Source: Mycosarcoma maydis
Taxonomy: Eukaryota; Basidiomycota; Ustilaginomycetes; Ustilaginales
DNA length: 64,000 nucleotides
NCBI RefSeq assembly: GCF_000328475.2
Contig: NC_026485.1
Span: forward strand, 496,001-560,000
Reading direction: 5' to 3'
Translations under genes and position numbers: made by a program
Part shown: in pieces, positions 21,514-30,445 of the stretch
Layout of the letters: each line of letters begins with the position of its first letter
How positions within the stretch are numbered: the first letter of the stretch is position 1
Notes under the pieces: model-generated
The model's input: only the letters and a program-made list of their open reading frames with translations
What the model was told of the DNA's origin: nothing
Databases searched by the model: none

Positions 21514-21548
21514 TTCGCGGTTCGCGGTTCGCGGTCTGCGGTTTGGGG
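21514..21548. repeat. Decaying heptamer array (TTCGCGG)x3 plus two variant units
   Basis: TTCGCGG three times, then TCTGCGG and TTTGGGG in the same register. This is a heptamer array whose units drift from one end to the other. It sits in the short convergent spacer between FAN1 and dpb4. Confidence 0.85.
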
Positions 21549-21635
21549 TTGTGTTTGTGTTTGTGTTGACTAAGTGTAATTGCAGTATGACAGTGAGTTT
21601 TCGAGGACGTAGGATATGTTGAGAGCAATAACGGT

Positions 21636-22385
21636 CTAGTCTTCATCCATGAGCTCATCCGCGCCGTCGCCGTCGTCGTTGTCGTCCTGATCTTGATCCG
21701 CGTGGTCCGCGAGGCGTCTGTTGAGCAAACTTGCACTGCCGCCTTGCTCGACGTCATCCCTGGTTGACTCGTCCGCGTCCATGTCGTCACTTTCCAACCT
21801 GCTCACATCGGCGTCGTTTGGCTCGGTCGCATCGGCAGCTTTGCTGCCAACACTTGCCTTTTCGCTCTTCTTTTTTACGACGCCTTCTCTGAACGCCAAT
21901 AGGTGCTCCTTCAACTCACGCATCACGTCTGCGTCGCCGAGCTCGATCTCGCGCATAGCCTCCATGACGTGTTCTGGTAGGATGTTCTTCTTTTTCTTCC
22001 TCCTCGCTGTGTCGTGCGCTGTAGCTGTCAGGTAGCTGATGAATACGCTTGCTGAACGGACGAGGGCGAATTGGACGTCTCTTCGCAACTGCACATTGTC
22101 CGGCAGCGAAGATTTGGCGAGCTTGATAAGTGGGCCTCGCGGTAGCTCGTACGACTCGATTCCTTTGAGCGCGACCTCTTGTTGCTTAAGCACGAGCTTG
22201 GTGGACGCAGGAACGACGAGGTTGGTGGTCGAAGCCGGTACGGTGGAATCTACATCTACAGCTGATGGTGGAGTCGCAGTGCCGCTAGTACCGTTGAGCG
22301 ATTTTCGCGAGCCCAATCCTTTCGCAATCGGTGTCGACGGCACTGACGCACCTGACGCTGCTCCTCCTGTAGACTTGCGTGGCAT
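21636..22385 (-). CDS. dpb4: DNA polymerase epsilon subunit Dpb4 / POLE3-like histone-fold protein
   Basis: 249 residues, single exon, start ATG at 22385. After a Ser/Thr/Pro-rich leader (1-75) comes a histone fold at about residues 78-165: ELPRGPLIKLAKSSLP, a long helix with ALVRSASVFISYLTATAHD, then ILPEHVMEAMREIEL. This matches Dpb4/POLE3/CHRAC-17, which pairs with Dpb3/POLE4 in DNA polymerase epsilon and in CHRAC/ISW2-type remodellers. The tail (about 185-249) is strongly acidic, as in POLE3. The leader is longer than in the animal protein. Confidence 0.88.
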   Translation of the reverse strand: MPRKSTGGAASGASVPSTPIAKGLGSRKSLNGTSGTATPPSAVDVDSTVPASTTNLVVPASTKLVLKQQEVALKGIESYELPRGPLIKLAKSSLPDNVQLRRDVQFALVRSASVFISYLTATAHDTARRKKKKNILPEHVMEAMREIELGDADVMRELKEHLLAFREGVVKKKSEKASVGSKAADATEPNDADVSRLESDDMDADESTRDDVEQGGSASLLNRRLADHADQDQDDNDDGDGADELMDED

Positions 22386-23918
22386 CGTTGTGTCATGAGA
22401 CCACGCGGTATCGTTCTCCGTTGATGACAGCAGTTCAAATAGCCACTCTAAATGTGAGCAGTCGCTTCGCTCGCCGTGATCGCTGTTGACAATATCTCCC
22501 TGCGAGCTAAGTCGTACTTGGTCGTCAGAAGATCAGCTCCAGTCAGATGTCGTTGCCCCAGTTGTCATCCACAATTCAACCTTGCGAAACAAATCGTGAA
22601 TGCCACAAAAGCAACACCTTTCCACGAACGCTATATTCGTAATTCACGATTCGTGTTTCACGAATATACGCGACCTACAGAAAAAACCTGCGCGACTCAC
22701 GACTCGAATCGTGAATAATCGTGAAATCGTGAATCGTGAATCTGGCGCGTCTAAAATACCGTGTTAAACCGCTGAACCCACAGTCCCATTCGTGATTCGT
22801 GATTCGTGATTCGTGATTTTGGCACCCATGACCATGCATGACACACAAACAAACTCCCGTCTCTGACTTGAACCAGGCATCATACAATCAACAATCACGA
22901 ATTCGGGATTCTGACACTCGTGACTGGGACCACAGGTGAAAGTGAAGGGTTAAAGAATGAATTGAAGGGAGACAAGAAAGTCGTTGCAGCCACAAAGTGA
23001 TTGCAAAGACAAAATTTGACTGGTGAAAAGCATACAAAGTTGATGGAAAAAGTAGGGGGGAAGAGCGGAGCAAGATCATCAGGAGAAGCGGATTTCAGGA
23101 GAATGGATTTACGAATGAGGAGAGCGGATGGATGCCAGGCCGAATGCGACTGGCATGAATGACACCGAGAGGTGAACGAGAGGATTGGGTCTGCTCGAGC
23201 AGACTGCAAGTAGGAGCAACAGGAAATTGTACACACATCCTTGGAAAGCCCCGTCCACGGTGCCACCAGAGCACCACAGAATAACGATGCTCGAGTACGC
23301 CGCATCACTAGGGACAAGTTCGAATGCGTACATGTCTTTCGACTGTTGAGCGGTACGAGGCGTTCGTAGGCTACAAACGGGGCCGACGGTAGTGGGAAAG
23401 CGTCGATAGCCAAATGAGCATCAACATAAATACGTAGACGTAAAAGGTCGAGGGATAGCTGAAGGTTGTATAATCGCAGGCAAGGCTTGAAGAAGCTGCA
23501 GTAGAGATGCGAAACGTCGGAAACGACGATAGAGAAACGATACTGATACAAAACAACATGCAATGCGAACAACAGGGTGCAGACTAGGCTCCGACAGAGT
23601 AGATAGAGGAAGGAACACGTCTCAAGACGTGTATAATGAAAACAAACGTAACAAGCGTCGACAATCGTGAATGCCGCCAAGCGGCAAGGCAGAACGCCGA
23701 CAGCTTGCGGCCAGGGCGCTTCAGAATTTGACGCGCTGGCCTGTCGAAAAACAAAGTCGGAAACTTGCGTGAACGAGAAGAGGGCTCTGAGGAGAACGGA
23801 AATTGAGGGGCGATGCTGATGTTGGCTGAGCAGCATCAAGGTCGAAGCATAGAGCAAGAAGCTTCGGTGAAATCTCGACCAGAGCGATACACGCTTCAAA
23901 ATACATGCAAAGGAAAAC
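22386..23918. other. Intergenic region, mainly 3' UTR of the Edc1-like gene
   Basis: No gene supported. The first 500 bases upstream of dpb4 are rich in heptamer words, with an array at 22788-22818. The rest (about 22895-23918) is C/T-rich on the minus strand and has long open frames in more than one register. It most likely holds the 3' UTR of the decapping-activator gene. Confidence 0.55.
22788..22818. repeat. Heptamer array (ATTCGTG)x4
   Basis: Four tandem ATTCGTG units plus ATT. More degenerate and inverted copies lie at about 22636-22745. Confidence 0.9.
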
Positions 23919-25475
23919 TCAACCAAGTCTAGCACCTCCAAGCATGCGAGCCAAAAGACTTTCCACGGTGGCGCCAGGCTGCATGCTTGGCTTGGCCGCA
24001 GGCGACTCGGCTGCAGCGGTATAGTGCGAAGGTGCAGTTGCGGGCACAGGTGCTCTGGTGGGGGTGGAGGTCATCTCTGCGGGAGCAGTGATGCCACGCA
24101 CGCCGCGCGTCAGCACTTCAACCTCGTCATCGCTGCCGCCCGACTCTCCACTGCTGCCAGCTGCAAGCGATGAAGAACGCACCATGCCTCGATCCAGCTC
24201 AGAGCTGCTCTTGCCGAGACGGTTCTGGAACTTGGGAGCGGGCAAACTGGCAGGCGAGGGCGAATTGTGGAAGTTGGGTCCAGCATAAGCGATCGCAGCG
24301 GCGACTGCAGGGTGCTGCTGGTTCTGGTTGGCGTTGGCGTTCTGGACCTTTTTGACCGGCGTGGAGGGCGCGATATGAATGGGCGCGCCGTGAGCAGGAA
24401 ATTCAGTCTGAATACAAGTAGCATCGCCTGGAGCGTCGGCGTTGCGCTGCAGTTGCGCAGACTTGGACTTGGCCATGCCATCTGCCTTTGCAGATTCAAA
24501 GAGATCGTCGATGTGGAGCGGCACATTGTTGCCGCGGCCCTTGCTGGCGCTTGTACCGTTCTTTTGGCCTCCTGAACCGAAGCTGCCAGTCCTGGGCCTT
24601 CTCTTGCTTGCCTTTCCGTTGGCATGAGCGTGACCTTGAGCAGAGCCATCATCGGTCCCGAAGGTCTCGACGTCGCGTGCATCAGCAAAGACATCAAAGT
24701 GCGGACCAGAACGCTTTTTGGCCCCAAGCAGCTCTTGCTGCCAGGTCAAGGCAGGCGAGTCACGCCCATCTTGAACCTTTTGTGGGTGTGCAAGGTTGCC
24801 GTCGTGCTTGGTAGCCGACGAATGCTGGGTCGCTTTCTTGTTGTTGCGCTTGGAGCCGTTGCCCTGGTGCGACAGGTCTACCCTGGAATTCGAGGCATGC
24901 TGAAACATCTCCTGCTGCCAAGTAAGAGCAGACGCTTGCTCGACGCCGTTGGCGTTACCATGTTCTAGCTCGGGTTGCTGAGCATAGTTGAGCGGGGCAG
25001 AGGGAGCAGATTTGGAAAGAAGCATCTCGGATGCATCGGCTCTAGGAGACGACTTGGACCTTCGAGAACGCGAAGTCCTGACAGGCTTAGATATGGCCTC
25101 GTCAGATGCAAATTTGGCTTCTTTTGCTTTCTTGGATTTCGAAGGACAGCTCTGCTGCTTAGATGCCTGGAGGTCTTCGGACATGGGCTTAGTCAGTGTA
25201 ATGAGGCCAGGGACAGGAGAGGAGATGCTGCTTGGTTTAGACACGTCGGTGTTCTGCTGCGATTTGGCCGCTTTCTTGGTAGCTGACGCTTTTTTGCCCG
25301 AGATTCCGTTGGCAACGTTGAGAGCCGCCTTGGCAGCTAACTTCTCATTCTTAGATTGAACGGAGGGCGAAGCGAGGGCAGATGTGGTGTTGTGGGACGA
25401 GGTGCGTGAGCTCGGTCTCGAGTGGGTGGAAGACGCAGTGGGATGCGCGTGTGATGGTCTCATTGCAGCAATCAT
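23919..25475 (-). CDS. Edc1/PNRC-like mRNA decapping activator
   Basis: 518 residues, single exon, almost wholly low complexity and basic/Ser-rich. Near residues 397-416 it has a YAGPNF segment followed by SPSPASLPAPKF. This is the Dcp1/Dcp2 activation motif of yeast Edc1 and animal PNRC proteins (YAG-x-x-F spaced from a LPxPxF-like Dcp1-binding segment). The function is therefore probably stimulation of mRNA decapping in the cytoplasm. A second short motif, ALTWQQE followed by two hydrophobics, occurs twice (about 183-191 and 242-250); I do not know its partner. The C-terminus ends in a short helix (ESLLARMLGGARLG). The family assignment rests on the linear motif, not on a folded domain. M5 (25463) is an alternative start. 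Confidence 0.7.
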   Translation of the reverse strand: MIAAMRPSHAHPTASSTHSRPSSRTSSHNTTSALASPSVQSKNEKLAAKAALNVANGISGKKASATKKAAKSQQNTDVSKPSSISSPVPGLITLTKPMSEDLQASKQQSCPSKSKKAKEAKFASDEAISKPVRTSRSRRSKSSPRADASEMLLSKSAPSAPLNYAQQPELEHGNANGVEQASALTWQQEMFQHASNSRVDLSHQGNGSKRNNKKATQHSSATKHDGNLAHPQKVQDGRDSPALTWQQELLGAKKRSGPHFDVFADARDVETFGTDDGSAQGHAHANGKASKRRPRTGSFGSGGQKNGTSASKGRGNNVPLHIDDLFESAKADGMAKSKSAQLQRNADAPGDATCIQTEFPAHGAPIHIAPSTPVKKVQNANANQNQQHPAVAAAIAYAGPNFHNSPSPASLPAPKFQNRLGKSSSELDRGMVRSSSLAAGSSGESGGSDDEVEVLTRGVRGITAPAEMTSTPTRAPVPATAPSHYTAAAESPAAKPSMQPGATVESLLARMLGGARLG

Positions 25476-26749
25476 GCTTGTCCCAAAGGAAGCCAGAAGA
25501 GGTAAATGTCGGTGCTATGGGCTTTAGTAATATTGAATGCAGGAATGGAGGATGCCGAGTGAGCCGATTGAGATGTGTGCGAGTGGGCGGGTAGAGTGAT
25601 GGATCGCGACTGAGAGTATCAAGGTCGCCTCTAGGTGAAGCTTGTTGCTGCCTGAAGAAGCAATGTAACACCACAGGTGTTGCGAGGCTGTCGTCGTCGT
25701 CGTTGGTGTAGAGATAGAGATAAAAATGCAGCGGGATGGTGGCGAATATTCACGATGAACGTCGATGCGTGGAAAGCTGCAGAACTGGAAAAGCAAGATC
25801 TGATGGATTGAGAATGAGAGCGACTGCGCTGGAGACCAGAGATGGATGATGGATGGTAGGAGTAACGAGATCGAGGCGGGATGGTATGGAGGCAAAAGGG
25901 AAGCAGTGAATCGCCTCAAGTATCGGGATGTGCGCTCTGTCAACTCAGCTAAAGCCGCTGCGCTGCATCCAGCCATAAGCGCGTGCTTGACTGCTCCAGT
26001 GGCACAAAGCTTTGAATGACTCCCTCGACTTGAAATTGTGATTTGACTCCATTCGTGATTCGTGATTCGTGATTCGTGATTCGTAATTTACTCTTCGGCC
26101 TCGGGCTAATCTGCATGTCGTTGCCACAGGCATGAATCATGTGAATTTCGACAGCCTTCTTTGTGTGAGATTTATAGTCATCACACTCGTGACTGTAACT
26201 CGTGATTGTCACTCTCAGCTCGAAGACTCGGTAGGGTTAAAACTCACTCGTACGATAGCCCTCCCTCCCTTCCAGTGTGCAGTTCAATGCCGGAATTACC
26301 CGCTTCTGGGTGCTAACATCGAGGTCCAAGATGCACGATGCGCCGCATTAATCTATCCTTGCGGGCATGATGGTGGTGTCTACGAACGTCTGGTGGGCGT
26401 AGCCGACTCTGAGACGGGGCGAGCGCGGCGATAGTTAGGTAGGCATCGGCCAAAGCTCCGGGAAGGCAATCTTGGATGCTAGGTGATCAAGGCGGATTTC
26501 ATTTGTCATTTTGCAGGCACCGCTTCATGTCCCTCCTACTCAGCATGACAGCCTACCGTATTCTACACCGGCACACATCGCATATGGCGCTCTGATGTGA
26601 CACTGCGGACATTGAAGGATTGCGGGACCTTGAAAAAAATGGTAGTTGTACAATGCGAGCTGCGAGCAAGAGTAGGAGCAGGATGACGGCAGCAATGAAG
26701 ATCAGGATGCATCACTGCAGTTTGTGACTCGTGTTGCCTTGCCTATATA
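25476..26749. other. Intergenic region
   Basis: Upstream of the decapping-activator gene and downstream of RAD51. It has a pyrimidine-rich (minus strand) leader near 25480-25900 and a heptamer array at 26051-26085. ORFs here are short and unsupported. Confidence 0.6.
26051..26085. repeat. Heptamer array (ATTCGTG)x4 plus ATTCGTA
   Basis: Four perfect ATTCGTG units and one unit with a final substitution. Confidence 0.9.
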
Positions 26750-27859
26750 TCAATCGACAGGGTCGATGATGCCCTCGGGTCCAATCGCGAAAACCGCGTC
26801 AGCTTCGGGGAGGCACGGCGAGTCAGCGATACGGCAGATACGCTGGTTGCCGCGTCCCTTGCGTAGTGACAATCTCGTGGTTGATGCGTGTGCAACAATG
26901 TTACCACCAATGGGCTTCTTAGCATCGGCCGTGAAAGCAGTGGCTCCGTCCACTTGAGCCACGACCTGGTTCGTGATGACGACTGCCACACCAAACTCGT
27001 CGGCCAATCGCATGAGACCTCGGAGGAACTTGGCCAGATGCATCTGTCGAGCCGACAGCTCACCTCGTCCAGAGAAATCAGTACGATAAAGCGAGGTAAG
27101 CGAGTCAACGATCAGCAGGGAGAAGCGTGACTCCGCCATCATGGCAGATGCTTGCATGAGCAATTGAAGCTGGTGGTCTGCGTTGTAGGCTCGCGCATAG
27201 GCAACGTTGTCGAGCACCTCCTCGCCATTTAGACCAAATCGCTCCGCCACAGCCAAGAGACGAGTGGGTCGGAAGGTGTTTTCGGTGTCAATATAGAGAC
27301 ATTTGCCCTCTCCGCCACCCATATCGACGGGCAGTTGGCAAGTCACGGCAAGCGTGTGGCAGAGCTGGCTTTTGCCCGTCCTGAATTCGCCGTATAGCTC
27401 GGTAATGCTTCCCGTTTCCATGCCTCCACCCAAAATCGCATCGAGATTCTTGGATCCCGTTGTGATAGATATGAGCTCGTTTCGGCGGGCATGGAACTCG
27501 GTGGCGGTGGTGAAGCCCATGGGCACGAGCCTGGCGGCCTCAGCAAGGATCTTGTCCGCCTTTGCCTCGGAAACGCCCTTGACCAGCAGAAGCTGCTTTT
27601 TGGGCGTGAAGGCGATGCTCTCCACAGTGTTGTAGCCCGACTCTGCCAGCTTTTTGCAGTCCGAGCTCGAGATGCCAAACTCCTAGTAGGGTAGCAAGTG
27701 CAAGGGAGTAATCGAATTGTCCGGGTCAGGTCGATGCATCGCAAATTGTGGTGCACAGCTGTACCAACTTACCTCGAGTTTGCTGACAGGGAGAGGTCCG
27801 AAGGCCTCACCCATGTCATCTTCGCCAATTTGAGCAGGATCTTGAGCGTTTTGCGACAT
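26750..27859 (-). CDS. rad51: Rad51 recombinase, one intron
   Basis: Exon 1 is 27859-27773 (29 codons). The intron is 27772-27683 (donor GTAAGT, acceptor CTACTAG). Exon 2 is 27682-26750. The product is 339 residues. The N-terminal helix-hairpin-helix domain (about 20-80) precedes the FTTA oligomerisation motif at 86-89, the same position as in human RAD51. Walker A GEFRTGKS is at about 127-134, Walker B LLIVDS near 218-223, and the L2 region has NQVVAQVDG. It forms the filament on single-stranded DNA that does strand exchange in homologous recombination. The sequence reads as Rad51 rather than Dmc1, and the length matches fungal Rad51. The stop is TGA then TAT. Confidence 0.96.
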
Positions 27860-28829
27860 TATGATTGTCAGAGTGTCGGAAGGACAGTTTTACAGGTTCA
27901 GACGGGAGTGGAAGGTCGATGGGCGAATTTCTAGATCTCTGTATGGGTGCGGTGCGCGAGAGAATGGTAGAGAAATGCTGGTGGAAGAGCTCAGCCGAGA
28001 GTGGTGGGTGCTCCTGGATGTCGGAAGCAATGAGACGGTCGTCGTAAGTAGTTTGGTGGCACGAATGTCGATGTGAAAGCGCAACAACATGCAGTGCCAG
28101 GGGCAGAGAAGGATTCGAGATGATATCGAGAAGCAGGAGGGAAAGAAGACAACTCAAGGTCCAAATCATAGATGGGTGGCGTGACGAGTGGCTGCTCTTT
28201 GACCGACTGAGCAGCGCGAGATCTGATGGATTTCACTGCCCTCTCATGCTTTGCACGCTCTCAGAGCTCTGCATGGATCTCTGTAGGAGCTTCCGATGCA
28301 ACCTTTACGCAGCTTTTTCTCATTTCGTTTTTTGGTCAAGTCCAGAGTGTTGGTCTCGTTGGACGCGTGAAGAAGCACGCGTATATGAGCCTGAACTGAG
28401 GTCTGGTGACTTGTGACCTGAAAACAGATTCGTGATTCATCCAGTTTGACTCAGCCGTCTCGTCATCTTATCGTGTAAGTTAGTCACGAGTCACGAGTTG
28501 TAATCGTGAATATCGTGAATTCGTGATTCACGTTTTGATCTGGGAAATATTTGTCAGGTTAGACATGCGCTGTAACACTATCGGGTTTCTTTCGTGTTTC
28601 GTGTTCCTGGGGCCGTGTCCGTGTTCCCTGTTAGACGACGTTACGTGGTTAGATATCAGCAGGGTCGTCTTCCGTGCTTCATCTTCCACACACGCGATTC
28701 GCGTCCCATGTTCGTGTTATAGCTTTACCATCGTGCGTTTGCTGCAACAAAAGAGGCTCAATGGTTGTCTTCAGTTTGGACTCAGACTCAAGACCACGTG
28801 CGGTGTGTTACCACAATGGTATGCAACTC
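27860..28829. other. Region upstream of RAD51
   Basis: 970 bases with no gene I can support. It holds the RAD51 promoter, with paired ACGCGT boxes at 28363-28382 and heptamer words at 28425-28530. It ends at the 3' end of the CREG-like gene. Confidence 0.6.
28363..28382. promoter_or_regulatory. Two ACGCGT (MCB-like) boxes upstream of RAD51
   Basis: ACGCGT occurs at 28363-28368 and 28377-28382, about 500 bases upstream of the RAD51 ATG. ACGCGT is the MluI cell-cycle box bound by MBF in yeasts, which drives G1/S expression of replication and repair genes. Single copies occur by chance elsewhere in the window; only the close pairing is notable. Confidence 0.35.
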
Positions 28830-29702
28830 TCATTGAAATACTAGTGTTGGAAGAGAGCCATGCTGCGAGTGCTGGACATCTGCTTTCACAAAGGGAGAGC
28901 CGCGGGGTGAAGCCATGTTATCGGATACAGACATTGTCCGTCCTCTTTCTTGTGCTGTGAGCGAAGATTGAGCATGCAGATCGTGTGTCTTCCATGCTGT
29001 GTTCCATTCTTCGCTGCTGAACCACCCAATAAAGTGCTCGTCCCCAAAGCCGCCAATCCAATAAACCTTGTGGACATTGAAGGTGGCCCAGAAGGGGACA
29101 TGTGGGGACTCTGTGGCATTCGGTGCCCAGTGACTGGCATCCGGGTGTCGTTCAAGGTAGCATTTCAAAGCCTTGTCAGCTACTTCTGGATGATGGGTGA
29201 CGTTGAGCACGTCAAAGTGGCCGAAGAGGGTGATACGCCCCTTGGAAGGCATACCACGCCGCCAAGAGGGCCTGTCCTTCTGCCAATGTTCTGGATGGCG
29301 TTTTGAGGCGTGTCGTGGGTCCGGAACAGCAGGATTCGTGTTCGAGACGATGCTAACAGTGGCATTCTTGGTCTCACTGTTGAGCACGTTTCGCCAGGTC
29401 TGCGAAACTGTCAAACCAAGATAGAGGAGGGTGCCAGTCTCGGCTTCGCATGGAGCAAAGTACTCGGGCCCCGAGATGATAGTCCCAGCCAAGTCGCCAA
29501 CTGGATGGTCGGCTGGGTATATTGTTGACAGTGTTGAGACGCCAAAGTGAGCTGGATCGTTGACCAGCTCGACGGCTTGTGACAGGGCTTGTTCCTTGGT
29601 CTCCCACGCATGCCCACCGAGACTGCAGAACGCTAGCAGGGTGGCGACGGTGATGAAGCAATGTCGATATAGGCTGCACAACTTGTGTGCTAAGACCATC
29701 AT
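28830..29702 (-). CDS. Secreted CREG-like / PNPOx-fold protein
   Basis: 290 residues from ATG at 29702. The frame is open 97 codons further up, but that part is low complexity, and the chosen start gives a signal peptide: a basic start, hydrophobic core FITVATLLAFCSL, and cleavage near GGHA-WET. The mature part matches the CREG/pyridoxamine-phosphate-oxidase split-barrel fold: FGVSTLSTI, GDLAGTIISGPEYFAPCE, a core strand GTLLYLGLTVSQTWRNVL, GRITLFGHFDVLN, ALKCYLERHPDASHW, and a closing VHKVYWIGGFGD. CREG proteins are secreted or vacuolar glycoproteins that lack the oxidase active site. NAT/NVT glycosylation sequons are present. The last 50 residues are low complexity. Function in this fungus is unknown. 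Confidence 0.75.
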   Translation of the reverse strand: MMVLAHKLCSLYRHCFITVATLLAFCSLGGHAWETKEQALSQAVELVNDPAHFGVSTLSTIYPADHPVGDLAGTIISGPEYFAPCEAETGTLLYLGLTVSQTWRNVLNSETKNATVSIVSNTNPAVPDPRHASKRHPEHWQKDRPSWRRGMPSKGRITLFGHFDVLNVTHHPEVADKALKCYLERHPDASHWAPNATESPHVPFWATFNVHKVYWIGGFGDEHFIGWFSSEEWNTAWKTHDLHAQSSLTAQERGRTMSVSDNMASPRGSPFVKADVQHSQHGSLPTLVFQ

Positions 29703-30445
29703 GTGAAGCGCCGAACGAGTGAATGGATGATGATGAATGATGATTGGTTTGTCGGTCAGATGAACAGATGAACAGATGAACTGGGACAAAAAGAAGTGAG
29801 AGGGCAGCACTCGAGATCTGATAAAATCAGGCTGTTGCATGGCAGGGCTCGCTTGGGTTGGCGAATTCAAGCTGGCAGGTCGAAAGCGCGACACACAAAA
29901 GCCGTGAGCTGTGTGCTCATCGCTGCAGCGTGACCCTCGTCTGATTTCGGCTCCAAGAGCGTGTTCACGCTTCAGGGTCCATTCGTGATTCACGATTCGT
30001 GATTCGTGATTATGGTAGTGCCTAACGCGTTCTGGTATCCCACGTTGGCCAATTCTTTGCTCGCCAGCACAGATTCAACAGCAGCATTCACAGACGTTAG
30101 AGCATGAATGGTCTTCACGGCATAGCCTTAGCTATACAATTATGAAAAGCAGTCAGACTGTCGGAAGTAGTGGGTGCCGCTTATACATCGGTTCGAGGCG
30201 CGAGTGCAAGACGTGTAGATTTATTTGTCTGTCAGACGACACGCCGAAAATGCCTAACCCTAAGTCAGCGCGCGCGAGTTAGAATCACATAATCATGTGA
30301 GCACAACCAACCTAGTTATTTGTAGGCTTCAAGACGACTCCTTCCATTGAACCTTAGCGCTGACAGCTTCTTTTCTCTTGTCCTGCCAATCTCTTTGAAC
30401 GCGGATCAAAGACACAAGGTTAATCGTCTACCTCGTAACGCTAGG
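29703..30445. other. Divergent intergenic region
   Basis: Between the CREG-like gene (-) and the UBR7-like gene (+). Heptamer words at 29981-30012 include one inverted pair. There is an ACGCGT near 30026. No gene is seen. Confidence 0.6.
29981..30012. repeat. Mixed-orientation heptamers
   Basis: ATTCGTG, ATTCACG, ATTCGTG, ATTCGTG, ATT in tandem register. Here the GATTCGT and GATTCAC variants alternate inside one array. Confidence 0.85.

Noticed and set aside
22895..23941. A 348-codon minus-strand ORF overlapping the end of the decapping-activator gene in another frame
   Set aside because: Its composition is Cys/Phe/Leu/Ser-rich with no domain, and other frames in the same stretch are also open, as expected of a pyrimidine-rich 3' UTR.
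28888..28896. ACAAAGGGA, a match to the Prf1 pheromone response element of U. maydis
   Set aside because: It lies inside the coding region of the CREG-like gene and occurs once. A 9-base match is expected by chance in a window this size.
30182..30205. GGTTCGAG, resembling a tRNA B-box
   Set aside because: No A-box or cloverleaf could be built around it.
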